Below are positions 23,663 through 36,297 of a stretch of DNA of 64,000 nucleotides, one piece after another. Numbering within the stretch: the first letter of the stretch is position 1; each line of letters begins with the position of its first letter. The DNA comes from Gordionus sp. m RMFG-2023 (lineage: Eukaryota > Nematomorpha > Gordioida > Chordodea > Parachordodidae). The position numbers and the translations under genes were made by a program. The stretch is taken from NCBI RefSeq assembly GCF_954871325.1, contig NC_088778.1, forward strand, positions 25,901,120 through 25,965,119, in the 5' to 3' direction. The notes beneath the pieces were generated by a model. That model worked only from the letters and a program-made list of their open reading frames with translations. It searched no databases and had not been told where the DNA came from.

Positions 23663-25417
23663 TTCCACCCTCTAAAGGAACCCCGCCTAGGTTCTCTTTA
23701 GACGTAAATCTTACGTGTTCAAGGAGTTTCCCATATATTTTTATCATAAAATCTGTCATAGTTTCGTCTTGAAAAATGATAGTTATTTTGGTTGTAAAAC
23801 CTTTGGTTGCTATAATATGGTCGAATCTGCCATGGTTGTCTTAACTGATGTTTGTAATTATTATCATAATGTTTGTTGTTCTCAATATATGGCATCATAT
23901 GGGTATAGTCATATCTAGTATTAGTTAGTTTTTGTTTGTAAACTTTCTTATCTTGTCTTACTCCCTCCAAATCTTTGAAAAACGGTTTAGTTGTTTATAT
24001 GATTTGACTTTGTCATCCTACTGTTAATTATTATCATTGTTTGTTATTAAATATATATGCGAAGATTTTGAATGATTTTAGAATGTAGGTATTATTGAAT
24101 AACGTCGTAATAGAATAAAAATCGTCGAGTAATCAAAATAAAATTAATTTAACGGATATCGAATTTGATTAAGAATAATTGAAGCAGAATAAATTAATCA
24201 AATATTGAATATTTGGAATGAAATAATTAATTGGTCGCGTTTTATTTTTAAATATTGCGTTTTATAAAATAATTTTTATCAATATTAAATTTCAATTTTA
24301 TTTTTTTTAAAATATCTTTAATTGTAGCGTTTTATATAATAATTTTTTTATTAATATTAGTATTAAATTTCAATCATTTTTATTTTTTTTTAAATTTTAC
24401 TCCCTTGTTTTTCAATATAAACAACTTTTTCATATCATCAATTATCTTTAAATTATTCTTTCTAAAAAGAATTTTACTTCTCCTTCCATTTCTAATATAT
24501 GATTTTCATATCATATTCTTAAAAACTTCTATATCATCAAGATGTTTAACTTTCACCTTGCCTCTCTTAATAAAAATTGTTTTACATTTCTTTATTTTCA
24601 CAGTTTTTTTAAATTTTTTTTCAATTATAAAAGTTTTTATTTCATTATTTTCTTTAATGTTTATTTCCTAATTTTCTATAAAGTTTATTTCCTTATTTTC
24701 TATAATCACAAATGTTTCAAATTTTATTATATAATTTTTCTCTTTTAGTTTATAAGAATCTCTTTCATATTGAATATTTGGTTTTAATTCAATATTTTTC
24801 AATTTTTTGTTACTAAGAGATTTATTTTAGAACGATTTTAATTTATGTAGCCGATTTGTAATTACATAAACACTTTAATGTACACAATGCTTCTTCATAA
24901 CTTGAATCTAACTCTCTTGCCAACATTGCTTTCATGACCAAAAATAAATCATCTGGTAAATTACATATTAAGCTTAGAGTATTCTAACTATCATAAAATA
25001 TTAAATAAATTTGTCTATGGACTTTGTTTTATTGTTATTGTCCCATATAGGTTTAGTCATAATTTAGAGATTTATAATTAAATATTTAAATTATTTTTCA
25101 CTTTTTCAAATTAATCATTACTTACGTGTTTTTAGAATGAACATAACATTCCAGAACTTTTTTTTTATCTAGTTGTCTATGTTTCAGTAGCTAAAATCAT
25201 ATTGTCTATGGATTTAGAAATATTTTGTAATTCATATAGCCCAATTTTAGTTAGTTCGTCTGGTTTGATATCTAGTTTAACAATTCAATTCTCCTGCCAT
25301 TGTTGATTTATCCATTTGATCATCATTTGGTACGATTTGTCATAATCAAAATTATATTTTGCAGAGAAAAAAAAATAAATTTAAAAGATTTTAAAATTAT
25401 AAATTCCGCTGCCACCA

Positions 25418-25669
25418 TGTTAAGGTTGGCAGGGAGTTAGACAAGATTTAACAAAGATTTAAAACTTTTATTAAATAAATATATTTTAAAAATATTTAAC
25501 TCCAAATATACAATAAATTTATTCTTTATATATACAAAAAATCTATTAAAAAATATAAATGTAACTATTAAGTGAAGTTAATATAAATTGTGTTAATTAA
25601 ATGAATGCGACATATAAAAATTTGCGCTATATAACAACCAGTATAATATAATAATTATCCATGTTTACA
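25418..25669 (-). repeat. LTR (5' LTR on the minus strand)
   Basis: 252 bp, TGTTAAGG to TTTACA, followed on its right by the target copy TATC. The adjoining primer-site candidate lies at 25401-25417. Confidence 0.85.
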
Positions 25670-26354
25670 TATCATGAAAGCTAAAATAAATAAAACGCTT
25701 ATAATTTGGCCAAAATCTGAATACAAAAATGTGAAAGTTTAACTTAATAAAAACTTTCGAAAGCCTATGTTAACCTGAGAATTAATAAAATACGATTGAA
25801 TTTAATATAAATGTCAAATTAAATTATTTGTTCTTAGTGGTTATAAAATAGTATGCAAGTTGATGATGCCAAATTAGCTTGAAGGACTGGGTAGAAAATA
25901 TTCTTTTATAGAAAATAAATATACTAAACATGTATAATTATCTGTTTTTAAATATGTTGTCAAAAAATATTAGTCAAATAATGATGATTAAGGATGATGT
26001 GTAAATGAGTTAGTATGAAAATTTATATCTTATTCTATATATTTTAACTAATTTAAAAAAATGTTAAATATATTTTATTAATTTGATTTATATTTCAACG
26101 CCAACTATCGGAAACCTAATTATCGAATTTTTAAATTATAGATATACCAATTTATAATATATAAACATTATCTTTACAGATATCAAGTTTCGAGCAGGTC
26201 CTATATGAGATGTGTACTATAAATGAAATATGTAATATAATATATAATGTAATGTGAGTTTATTTACATTTACGAACGAAAGTTTTTTTTATATATCATA
26301 TATTGTTATAACTTCAGCGTCCTATAAACCAATCCGACCAGAAGCTGGTAGAAA

Positions 26355-26800
26355 ATGATAATTAAAAATTAATATATATAAAAATATGGTTTATTTACCT
26401 GTTTATTTAGAGTGAATTCCCTCGATCCTGGTCACGGCCTATTGGAATGGAACATATTTTTATGTTGTAACGGGATTATATCTTAAAAGTGTACAATTAA
26501 CATATATAATGTTACAGTTGATGAAAATGGAAATTAAATAATATAAATAAAATAAAATAATATATTATAAGAATGTCAATAAATTGAGATATTATTTGTT
26601 GGTGTATTTTTTTTATATAATTTATTATTTGTTTTTTATGGATTGAAAAATAAAACGAATATTCATTTGAGAAACAAGATTGTGTATTTGTTTACAATGT
26701 TGTTACTAGGATAGAGGGTCCTAGGTTGGCGGAATTTACCTAAATAAACAGGCAAATAAACCATATTTTATATATACTTATTTTTAATTAAAAATTAAAT
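26355..26800. repeat. Inverted repeat pair with arms of about 65-75 bases
   Basis: The left arm (26355-26430) has AATATGGTTTATTTACCTGT then TTATTTAGAGTGAATTCC. Its inverse, GGAATTTACCTAAATAAACA and GGCAAATAAACCATATT, is at 26712-26795. Possibly a fold-back MITE, but no target copies were found. Confidence 0.6.
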
Positions 26801-27399
26801 AAAAATAGCAATGTTTTTGATGTTGAAAAATCATGATAGGCCAGGATTTTTGTTCATTAAATAGGATTTGAGAATAAGGATTTTGTAGAATAATTTTTAT
26901 AGGAATTATTAATATTTTGTAAATAATTTAAGACTGGATTTTTCAAAATTAAAATTTTCAAATATAGATATATGAAAAGTCGGACTTCCCTAGTGATTGG
27001 GATTAAGCCACTGTAATATTGATATAATTAATTTGACTTGGGTCAATTAATGGTATAAAAAATGTATAAAAGATATATATATATGGTATAAAAGATATAT
27101 ATATGGATTGTAATATTTGTTGTTGAAAATTAAATATATTGTTACATAGTAAACATTAAAAGGAAATTATGTTTGAATGAATTTTAACACAATTCGAAAA
27201 AGAAAAATGGAAGATATTTTTTAATTGTTACTTAGTTAACATTAAAAGGAATAATTTGAGGTTGAAATTTGGATATCCAAATGTTGGTTAATGGGTACTG
27301 AGGTAACATAAAATTAAGAATGTTGGGATATATATTTATGGGTGAATTAATTAAAAAGACAATTATTATTATTGTAAAATGAATTTTAACCACATGTTA

Positions 27400-28118
27400 A
27401 ATTTATCCATAAACGACTTGTTATTATCTGAAAATCTCTGCATTGGATATAGCTCAAGATTCATCAAATTTGTGACCATTCTCTTTAATAAGACTAAATT
27501 AATTTAACGGAGTTATAGAAAGAGGTCCATTATTATAACCAGTTTAATCTGATATCCCATTTTTTCTTTAAAAATGGTTGTACAGTTTGAAGGGTGCCCA
27601 TGTTTGTTCCATAATTGAAGTTAAAATAGTTGAGTTGGGACACAAATTACGCCTACAAAGCGTAAACTTTGTACCTAGTTTTATTTATCGGGGTAAAAAA
27701 TGTTTCATATTGGACCCAAGACAGGCTTTATTTATCTTCATCTGAAGAAAATGCAAAATTGACAGAATATTCTTAATAAAATAAATTATAACATTAATAA
27801 GAGTATTTATCTACATATATTGATTGATTCAATATTAATTAGGTTAATAATCTTGACTGAAAATTTAACAACGAAAATTTAAAATAAAAATGAAGGAATT
27901 TGGTGGGTGCGAATTTAACCATGCTTAAATTTTTTATAAAATTTAAAAAATAAATAAAATTAATTTATTTCAATAAAATATGTTTTTTTCATATTTTTTA
28001 AGAAAAATGTTACTCAAAAAAGGAAACGCGTTACAGCTACAGTTACCTCTAGAAGAAGGTAACAAAAAGCGTTTCTTTTCTTCAAAAAAAAATATCGCAA
28101 CGTTACTTTACAGCACTA
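27400..28118 (-). repeat. Dispersed repeat with hAT-like end (copy B, inverted)
   Basis: Inverse of 692-1350: TGAAAATCTCTGC, GATATCCCATTTT, GTTTATC..., AAAAAATGTTTCATATTGG, CTTCATCTGAAGAAAATGC, ending CAACGTTACTTTACAGCACTA. A third, end-only piece lies at 7100-7166 (CAGTAACGCGCGTTCC ... TTAAAGCACTA). No protein recognised. Confidence 0.7.
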
Positions 28119-29193
28119 ATAAAAACACATAACCACATTGATAAAGTAGTACAACTTTCAAATCAATCCAAAAAAAACAATTTTTTTAAAATATAACATG
28201 TCCAAACAAAAAGTCATAATAAATTAGAAATAAATACATATATTGCTGAAATCACTTTCTAAAGTAGCAAATCCACTAGATTGAAGAAAAATTTATGAAA
28301 AAAGGTTTCCAGTATTAACAACAATTGCTAAAAATAATCTTGTAATTCCAATTATATATGTTAGCCTAGAAATGGCCTTATTCAGAGGGAAGATGTGTTA
28401 TAACTAATCAGGGATATTATTTGAAATAATATTAAAGTCTGCCCATGTCTTAAAGTTTATATGAAGAAACTTAGAATTATATAATTTCAATTTTTTTTTG
28501 ATATTATATTTGTACTAAGCTAACAAATAGAATTATATTTGTACTATATTTAAACAAATAGAATGGTTTAAAAATAATCACATTAATAGCACATCATTAT
28601 AACTCAATGGTCTTAGAAGTTATAATTTTCTCCTATTACCAATACCTTTAACTCAACTCAATAGTAAAATATAGTAGCAAATATTTTATATATGAAGCAA
28701 AAGATAATGTCAGGGTGAACTTCTTTGTATACCTATGGGTCGGAATACTCCTTTTTATTACCAAAAATGGACTCAGTTTAAAAGTGAATAGTTTAAAAAT
28801 ATTTAATCTTTTTATTTCTTTGAGGAGTAAAAAATAAAAGCAGGTTAATATTTCATGAGGTCTTAGAAAATTTTATAATACTAAGAGTAGGCTCAAAATC
28901 ATAAACTTCGGATTCAGGAGTAGTAAGATATTCATTTTTAACAGTACTACTCATAGCACCAACAAAGAAATATTTTTTAAACCAAAAACAATGACCACAG
29001 AAATGAGCAGAATAGATTCTAAGTCTCTAAGGAATCATCTTCATAATATATATAATACTCGATTTAGTGTTTTTTAAAAAAAAACAAAAAAAAAATAGAA
29101 ATAAAAAACAAAGAAATAAATCAGAAAGTGAAAAAGATATAAAATTAATTTGATTTGTTTGCAAAAAATTAATTAATGCGTTTAATTATTTAA

Positions 29194-29490
29194 CAGAGAT
29201 CTGCAAAGACAGGCGCAATCTGTCCAAAAGGTCAAATACTCTATGGGCCGGGCCCAAAAATTAAACGAGCTAAATCGGGCCTGGTAATTTCTACCTAAAA
29301 ATGGGCTTATAATAATATTTAAATCTATGAATAAAATAATATATTCAAAAAAATTAATACAAGATATTATGATATTCTATGTACTAATACACAATATAGA
29401 AATAAAAACACTGTTAATTCATAAAAGGGTAAGAAAAACTAGATCTGGATATTCAAAATGTGCTGGGCTGGGAAATTAAATGAAACACTT
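29194..29490. mobile_element. Diverged CAGAGA-type element
   Basis: The left end CAGAGATCTGCAAAGACAGG is followed by GGGCCGGGCCC. A GCTGGGCTGGG block near 29460 fits the right side, but the right terminus is not recognisable. Confidence 0.55.
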
Positions 29491-30003
29491 TTGAAAAAAT
29501 ATTTTTTAGCAAGAAGTCTCAGCCGCTTGAAAGGGAAGCTAAAAATAAATAATGGGGGGAAGTTTATCTTCCCTTAGCACCCATCGCAATGCACCACCCT
29601 CTTGATAATAATTAGTATATAAATATTTCGTTTTAATATTAGGGATCAACCTTATATATTTTCGTAGTTTGATCATTTAAATATATATTATTGACTGATA
29701 ATTTTGGTGTACAAATAGTTTGGTTTTTCAACTAATGAGATATTTTTAGAATTTATATCAATTCAAGGCTCAATTTATTATTACTAGATACAAGACTTAA
29801 TTATTATTAATCCAATTAAGATATAACAGTATATCTTTTTAAATGGAATTTAATCCCTGTCGAATTTTATATTTATCTGGGAATAATGTCCTTCATTTCA
29901 TTTTTCCCCCTTATTTTGTTTTACTGATAATATTTTTGTCATTAATATTACAGTAAATTAAATTGCCAGCATAATTGTAATTATTTATATTCTTCTTTTT
30001 CAC

Positions 30004-30217
30004 CTATATTTTGGATATAACTATCATATTTTCTTCATAATTCATATCTTTGGAATTTTTTTTAGTTCGGGCGGGACACATTGGATTAGAGTTTATATTT
30101 TTTATTATTCGTTTAAAATTTTGCACGTGACTATTGCCATTGTGTTTATGATTCGACGCTTTCATATTCAAGTCGATTCTTTGTTCTTTTGTAATTAAAA
30201 AATTCACAATATCTCCT
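30004..30217 (-). other. Possible C-terminal exon of an unknown protein
   Basis: After an acceptor-like CTAATTTTAG the minus strand stays open for about 70 codons, starting DIVNFLITKEQRID, passing PMCPARTKKNSKD and ending ISKI and TAG. The mix of codons (GTC, ACG, TGC, CCC, CGA) is unlike the surrounding AT-rich sequence, which argues for past or present coding. No domain is recognised and no partner exon was found within several kb. Confidence 0.35.
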
Positions 30218-30477
30218 AAAATTAGGTATATTCTTATAGCATATAATATTTTTCTAAAAATTAAATAATAATTTACTATATTTTAGACTTAGCTTACTTT
30301 TACCTAAAGAAAAAGAATAGTTTTTATAATTTGGATTAAATTTTAACATTTACATGTATAATATTATAATCTAAGTTAAGCTTAAATAAAAACCTTTTCT
30401 CTTTTATAAAATTAATTTTATATATTATCATAAACAATAATAAAATAATATTAAGAAATTACATGAAAAAAAAAATT

Positions 30478-30598
30478 AGTTACCTATTTAAGGTTTAGAG
30501 AGATGTATATTTTATTTAAATATATTCACTATTAATCTAAACAAATTTAGTTACCTATTTAAGGTTTAGAGAGATGTATATTTTATTTAAATATATTA
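30478..30598. repeat. Tandem duplication, unit about 69 bases
   Basis: TTAGTTACCTATTTAAGGTT then TAGAGAGATGTATATTTTAT occurs at 30478 and 30547. Confidence 0.8.
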
Positions 30599-31005
30599 AA
30601 TATTATTTTTTTTTATTTTGTATTAATAATAAAAAAATATTTATATTTATAAAAATCTTAATTTTTATTAAATTTATTTATTAGTAATTAATTTTAAGCT
30701 CCTCTTATTATAAAAATATATAATGATTTTAACATTTAGGAATAATTGATATGGCTATCAACACCATATTTTTTTTAACTTTTGTTGTCCTGAATATATT
30801 TTTTGGTTCGGTTTTTTGGAAAATTTTTATTTTGTTATATATAATTTTAAATTAATTTAATATAATATAAATTATAATTATGAAACTAAACAAGAATAAT
30901 TTATTTTCTCTCTATATTTGATACTAAACATTGTAATATCTGCTATCTTCATGCCTTCATTGGATTTACTAACTTTTAAATTGTGAAAGACACCTCACTC
31001 ACAAC

Positions 31006-31214
31006 TAGGGTTGTCAAAAGGCCCAATTTGGATTGATTTTTAAAAACAACCCAATTAAGATTTTAGCCATAATAATAATTTTGTAAGCCTAATATTGCTC
31101 ATACATTACAGGAAAGTTTTGACCTCAATTTTTCAAATCTTGAAGCACATAATATTATTTGTGTTAAAATCTTAATCGGTTTGATTTTTAAAATCAGAAT
31201 TTTTAAAAGCCCTA
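31006..31214. mobile_element. TAGGGTTG hAT MITE, distant family member
   Basis: 209 bp between TAGGGTTGTCAAAAGGCCC and the inverted end AAAAGCCCTA. It has the same arrangement as the TAGTGTTG family (GATTTTTAAAAACAACCCAA near the ends). Target copies CTCACAAC / ATCACAAC differ at one base. Confidence 0.75.
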
Positions 31215-33589
31215 ATCACAACTCATATTTTATTTTTAGTGAATTAAAATAAAATATAAAGGTAAGTTTACAAGGAGTTAAAAACTTTATTATTTTATAC
31301 TATCAAGTCAACAGGACTGCACTAAGACATTTAGCAGCCCATAATTTAAAAAAATTTAATAGCCCAAACCCCCAATTTACCTTAGCTTAAAAAAATATAT
31401 AAAAACTTAGGTTTGTCATTTCAAAAATATGATACAATAAAACAATTTAAAATGAATTTTTTTATGCCATATATTACAAAATTACTAATAGTATATTTTA
31501 CTGAATACGTAGTATTAAGCATAATTTATGTAATATTATATATTTTTCAAATTATAATTTGCTTTCAAATGCAAGGAAAGTCTAATTTCATACATCAGTG
31601 ATGCTCTAATTACAAATGGATATCAGTCAATAATTTTAATTTTAATTGATAGTAGTGGCTAATGGTCAGAATGATAATCCTTAATAAATATTCCTTTTAA
31701 TTTAATTTGCTATTTATGGTATCAGTTTCAGCTAATAAAAAATGTGACAAATGTATCTGATGTACATACCATAAATGGCAAACTATTCAAATATTAAATT
31801 ATTCCCTACATAAATTTACAAATATTTTCTGTGGTCCTTACTTCTTGGTAAGCTTTTATTGATTTTATTTCTAAATCTTTCTAAATAATTTTTAAATGAA
31901 AAATGAACTAAATTTATGCAAAAAATTTTTATTCTGAAAAAAAAGATATTAAATAATGGCTGTTTAGCAATTATTTTATTATTTAAAATAAATAATTTTC
32001 TGAAACAGGGCATAAATTATTGTACTCACAAAATTATAAATCCTTTATTAAAAATAATTGTGGATTGAGTGTTTTTAATATTAATGTGTAAATCTAATTT
32101 ATAAACATAATATTTTATTATTAATGGTGGCAAATGTTTTTATTCAATGCTTTTTTAAAAATTATACTGTATTAGTGCAAGCTAATTGAGCTTTTTCGTT
32201 TCATTATGCAAAACGCATATAATGCATTTCAAATGGTATCGTGCAATGGTCAGTGCATATTGGCATTTATAAAAACGCAAACTGGGTCTTTTTTTCGATA
32301 ACGCTCAATTAGGTCGCGCTATTATAAATACATTGTTTTCGAAATGTGCTGGTCTGGCTTGATAAACCTTTATTCCTTGTAAATGGATCTAATGTCCTAA
32401 TATTAACCTGAATTAATTGATAATGTTTCACTAGAGTAATACCACGTTTTATCGATAAAAAAAAGAGGGGGGGGGAATGCATTTTCGACCGATCCTTGTT
32501 AAAAATTTGTACGAAAAATAATAAATTTTATATTTAGAGAATCGCTAGCTTTTATATTACCTGAGATATTAAGTGAAAGGTGCAAAAAATCGGCATTTCT
32601 TTTAATAATTAGATTATAATTATTAAATATTAAATTTGGTATGCCTGACTAACTAAAAGGTTGATAAGGTATGAAAATTTTTTATTATTTTTTGTTATAC
32701 GTGGCCAATATATATCCAATTTTAAATTAAATTTACAAAATCTAGAACTTTCAATTTTTACAATGTTTTTATTGTTTAATAACTGAATACTTAATGTCTT
32801 CTTTAATAATTTGCGCGGCAAATGAATACTTAGCAAAAATCATAGCAAATTATATGGCTGCTATATTTTAATGCTTTGAGGCAGGCCTTTTTTTAAACCA
32901 CTTTGATAACATTTAAAGATGCAATTGTTGATTTATTTATTGGAAATGTCATGTGGATTGAAATTTTTTTTATATATAAAGTTGTCTAAGATAAATTTTA
33001 TAAAAAAATAAAAATACTCTTGATATTACCCATAAATCGATTATCATGCCATTTAAATGTTATAAAACAGCTAAAAACGGCGTCGGTCGCATCGAAATCC
33101 ATATTTTTTTAATAATAATAATTAATTAATAAACATTCTGCCATATTGTTATTTTTTTGCGCATTCTGTTTATAAAAGTGTGCGATAATCTCTTCAGAAT
33201 CTGTTTTTAGTGAAGCTGGTGATATTGACAGTTACCATCGCCGCAGGCTGATTTCTGATAAATTGGTTATTTTGATATTTCTAAAAAGAAATCTTCGATA
33301 TATTAATGTTAAATATTTATTTAAATTTCATAATATATTTGTTTATTACTTATTATATATTAGATTAATGTTGTTACTTATTATATAAAAGTGATTTAAC
33401 AATAAAAATATTTTATATACTTTTAAAATTGCAATAGAATTGAATATAAACTATAATTGATCATTATACTATATTTAAATGACATAAGTTATGGTATAAT
33501 TATATTATAGAAGTTATACTAATAAAAAGTATATTACAAATAAAAACCATTGGTATCTTTATAGAATACAAAATTAGATATGATATCGG

Positions 33590-33722
33590 ATCGGTTATCG
33601 GCCGATATCAATTTTATATCTGGAATATCGGATCGGCCGGTATCGGTACACCCCTATATAATTTCATATCTGGAATATCGGATCGGCCTCCAAAAAGTGG
33701 TATCGGTACACCCCTATATAAT
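33590..33722 (+). mobile_element. Duplicated right end of a GGTACACCCCTA hAT-type element
   Basis: ATCTGGAATATCGGATCGGC followed by GGTATCGGTACACCCCTATA occurs twice in tandem (33635-33660 and 33669-33722), after ATCGGCCGATATC. The inverse, TAGGGGTGTACCGATACC, is a typical hAT terminus. No matching left end was seen, so this is a remnant or a duplicated terminus. Confidence 0.6.
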
Positions 33723-33874
33723 TTCATTAATAATAAATTAATAAAAAGGAACTAAAATTTTCAAATTAGTTGTAATGTTTAAAAAAAACGAAAAAATTGG
33801 ATAAAATATATTTTATATTATCTGTAACAAAAAAAAGGGATTTAAAAGTATCTAACGAGTCAGTCACGTTCAGC

Positions 33875-34071
33875 TGGTGTTGTTAAACGGCTCGATTAAG
33901 CCGATTTTTAAAACAACTGACTCAAAATTTAGCCGATAGTAAATTATCCAAGCTTGTATATTTTGGCCACAGATGACAGGAAGGTTTGGAGAGCTACCAG
34001 TGATTTCGAGGCTTAGCTATGATTTATCTGTTTTAAGAAAATCGGCTATATCGAACTGTTTAATAACATTA
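33875..34071. mobile_element. TAGTGTTG hAT MITE, diverged copy
   Basis: It starts TGGTGTTGTTAAACGGCTCG and ends ACTGTTTAATAACATTA. The interior is shuffled relative to the intact copies, and no target copies are clear. About 34080-34240 holds a further, weaker family-like stretch (ACAACCCAATTAAGATTATA). Confidence 0.7.
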
Positions 34072-34562
34072 CATACAACTATAGTTTTTTAAAACAACCC
34101 AATTAAGATTATAACCGAAATAATATTATATAGGCCTTGAGATTTTGCTTATATATGGCAAAAAGTTTTGGACATCTATTTGCCAAATGTCGAGGCTTAT
34201 ATAATTTCATTTTGGAAACGTTAACCAGCAATAATACTATTATTTAATTTCTTTCTATTAACTTGATTAAATGTAATTTATTGAAATATAATTTTTATAT
34301 TAACTCAGGCAAAAGTCTTATAAAAACCCTAACTCATACCAACTGAAAACGGTTATTTTAGTCGGGTATGAGCTTTTTCTTTCACCATCTTCTTACTGCC
34401 AATAAGCGTTCAAACATAGAGTTAGTCTCTATGTGCGCGCAAGCGAGTGCAAAACCGGTTGATGATTCTTCTCATGCTTATTTTAACCCCTTAAAATTTT
34501 TACCTAGTTATTGATGGGCAGCGTAGCTCTGTGGTTTTTAACAACACAAAAGTGCATAAGCG

Positions 34563-34641
34563 CTTAGAGAATGACACTATCGAGTTAGATCAGTGTAAAA
34601 AGCGCTTAGAGAATGACACTATCGAGTTAGATCAGTGTAAA
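34563..34641. repeat. Exact tandem duplication of about 40 bases
   Basis: AGCGCTTAGAGAATGACACT then ATCGAGTTAGATCAGTGTAA occurs twice back to back. A recent slippage or duplication event; no function seen. Confidence 0.85.
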
Positions 34642-34756
34642 ATTTGTGAATCAGCACAGCCCTACTAATCAGTTATTAAACACTAGAAAAAAACGTTGCA
34701 AAAATTGGAAGTCATATCTTTATTTAAATTAAGTTTAACAAAAAAATATTTTTGCT

Positions 34757-34772
34757 ACCCCCCCCCCCCCCC
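34757..34772. repeat. Poly-C tract
   Basis: About 15 consecutive C in AT-rich sequence. Similar runs occur at 1400, 7842 (G), 32467 (G), 34999 and 53320 (G), several of them inside or beside transposon ends. Confidence 0.9.
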
Positions 34773-36005
34773 ATTTCTTCCTAATTATCAATCTTTTATT
34801 TAATCATATATACCAAATTTAAATATTCATATTGGTTTAATTTTTAAATAAAGTGGCGTTTTTTGGCCTTCAATCTATAATATCTCTGGGAAGTAAAAGC
34901 TAACGAGTTTAAATTTTGTTTAATGTGACCGAGAAGCGTGTGGTTTCTTATAGAATTACCTACTAGAGATCTGCAATGGACAGATTAGCATACAAGTACC
35001 CCCCCCCTCCTCCCATTATTTTTTTAAAATCTGCCAACCAGGGTTCCCATATCCATAATTTGGTTCGTGGATCGTTTTTGCCTCACTTTAAATTAAAACA
35101 AAAATCATTGTTTTCTTATACTTTGTGCTGGTTTTATACTACTGATAATTTACTGTGAATAAAAAAACACCCCGTTTTCTTCGCAAAAATAACAACCTTG
35201 TTTTTTGTTGTTTATCGCATCTTTATTTTATTTTATTTACTATAAAGAAAAATATAATATACCAACATTTTATAATTAATTCAAGCATGCATCATTATGT
35301 AAAGTATTCATGTGAATATTATATTTGATCCGCCAGAAATGGCGACATTATATAAAAAAAAGTATTTCGATACGGATATAAATTTATAAACAAATGCAAG
35401 ATACTTTTTTAAAAAATCCAAAAAGATACAAAATATTTTAGAAATAAAATCAAAGGTATCTTAGATACAGATACTATGAAAAGTACCTTAAAAATGAAGT
35501 TATTGACTACAATTAGGTCTCTATTGAATACGAATAGTAAATTATTATATTTGTTTATTAAACGAATCTTTCTTGCTCAAGCATGGGCTTGAACCTGATA
35601 AGTTGGGGTTTTCTGAGCAATTGCGCCATTTTTAAAATATAACTATAAAATGGACACTATATATATTTTTTTGAATGCCTTATTGATAATCGCACCCACG
35701 CATCACTCTTATTTATTTTTTTTATAGCTTGCCTAAATCATTATTATTTACAAAATATCAATGTTGTTAATTATAAATTATTTATATTTTTATTGTGTTT
35801 AAAATTAAAGATATATATAAGACATGACTCTTTAAACACTTAAAAATTTTTTATTCATATTACAGCAAACTTATTTCATATTAGATAAATTATAAACGAC
35901 ATAATTATATGAAGAAATAAAAAGTGATTTATTAAAGGCTGTTTTTTTATTTTACGTATCTTTTAACATTGACACCAATCATTATCATTTCTAAATATTT
36001 GTGTC

Positions 36006-36228
36006 TAGTGTTGTTAAACGGCTCATTTTGAGCCGATTTTTAAAAACGGCTAAATCCATATTTTAGCTAGAAAAATATTACCTAAATCTCGAAATTTCGC
36101 TAATTGATGTCTAGACCTTTGTGCCATCTATGAGCAAAATCTTCAGACTTGCGTAATATTATTTTTGATAAAATATTGAGTTAGCCGTTTTTAAAAATCG
36201 GCTCAAATCGAGCCGTTTAACAACACTA
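36006..36228. mobile_element. TAGTGTTG hAT MITE, intact copy
   Basis: 223 bp with about 50-base inverted ends and perfect 8-base target copies TTTGTGTC (35998-36005 and 36229-36236). The centre includes TTTCGCTAATTGATGTCTAG. No coding capacity. Confidence 0.95.
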
Positions 36229-36297
36229 TTTGTGTCAATGGTTTAAAAGATATAAAAAAAAGAAGTTGTTTTTAAAACTAATATTTGAAAGACGGTT

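Larger units (their letters stand above)
23190..25669 (-). mobile_element. Short LTR retroelement fossil
   Basis: Long terminal repeats at 23190-23662 (interrupted by a MITE) and 25418-25669 (252 bp). Each starts TGTTAAGG and ends TTTA(A)CA. Four-base target copies, TATC, lie at 23186-23189 and 25670-25673. On the minus strand a primer-site candidate (TGGTGGCAGCGGAATTT) directly follows the right-hand LTR, and a purine tract (AGAGGGTGGAA) directly precedes the other, so it reads right to left. The interior is only about 1.75 kb, with weak gag-like remains and no visible polymerase. It is a broken, probably non-autonomous element with many breaks. The LTRs are still very similar by eye, so it is not ancient. 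Confidence 0.85.
25674..30003. other. Intergenic stretch with repeats only
   Basis: Apart from the inverted pair at 26355-26800, the dispersed repeat at 27400-28118 and the element at 29194-29490, no feature was recognised. Confidence 0.55.
31223..35997. other. Intergenic stretch with MITE and hAT scraps
   Basis: 31223-33589 is AT-rich with nothing recognised. 33590-34240 holds hAT ends and MITE copies, 34563-34641 a tandem duplication. 35570-35630 has a tRNA-like B box on the minus strand but no foldable tRNA. Confidence 0.5.

Noticed and set aside
24405-24748. Phe/Ile-rich frames suggesting membrane protein
   Set aside because: Poly-T-driven translation inside the LTR fossil on the strand opposite to its own reading direction.
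34563-34641. Possible CRISPR-like repeat
   Set aside because: Only two adjacent copies without spacers, in an animal genome.
35573-35632. tRNA-like sequence on the minus strand (TGGCGCAATTGCTCAG, GGTTCAAGCCC)
   Set aside because: A and B box words are present, but I could not fold an acceptor stem or anticodon arm. Perhaps a tRNA-derived scrap. A similar B box at about 10725 is equally weak.
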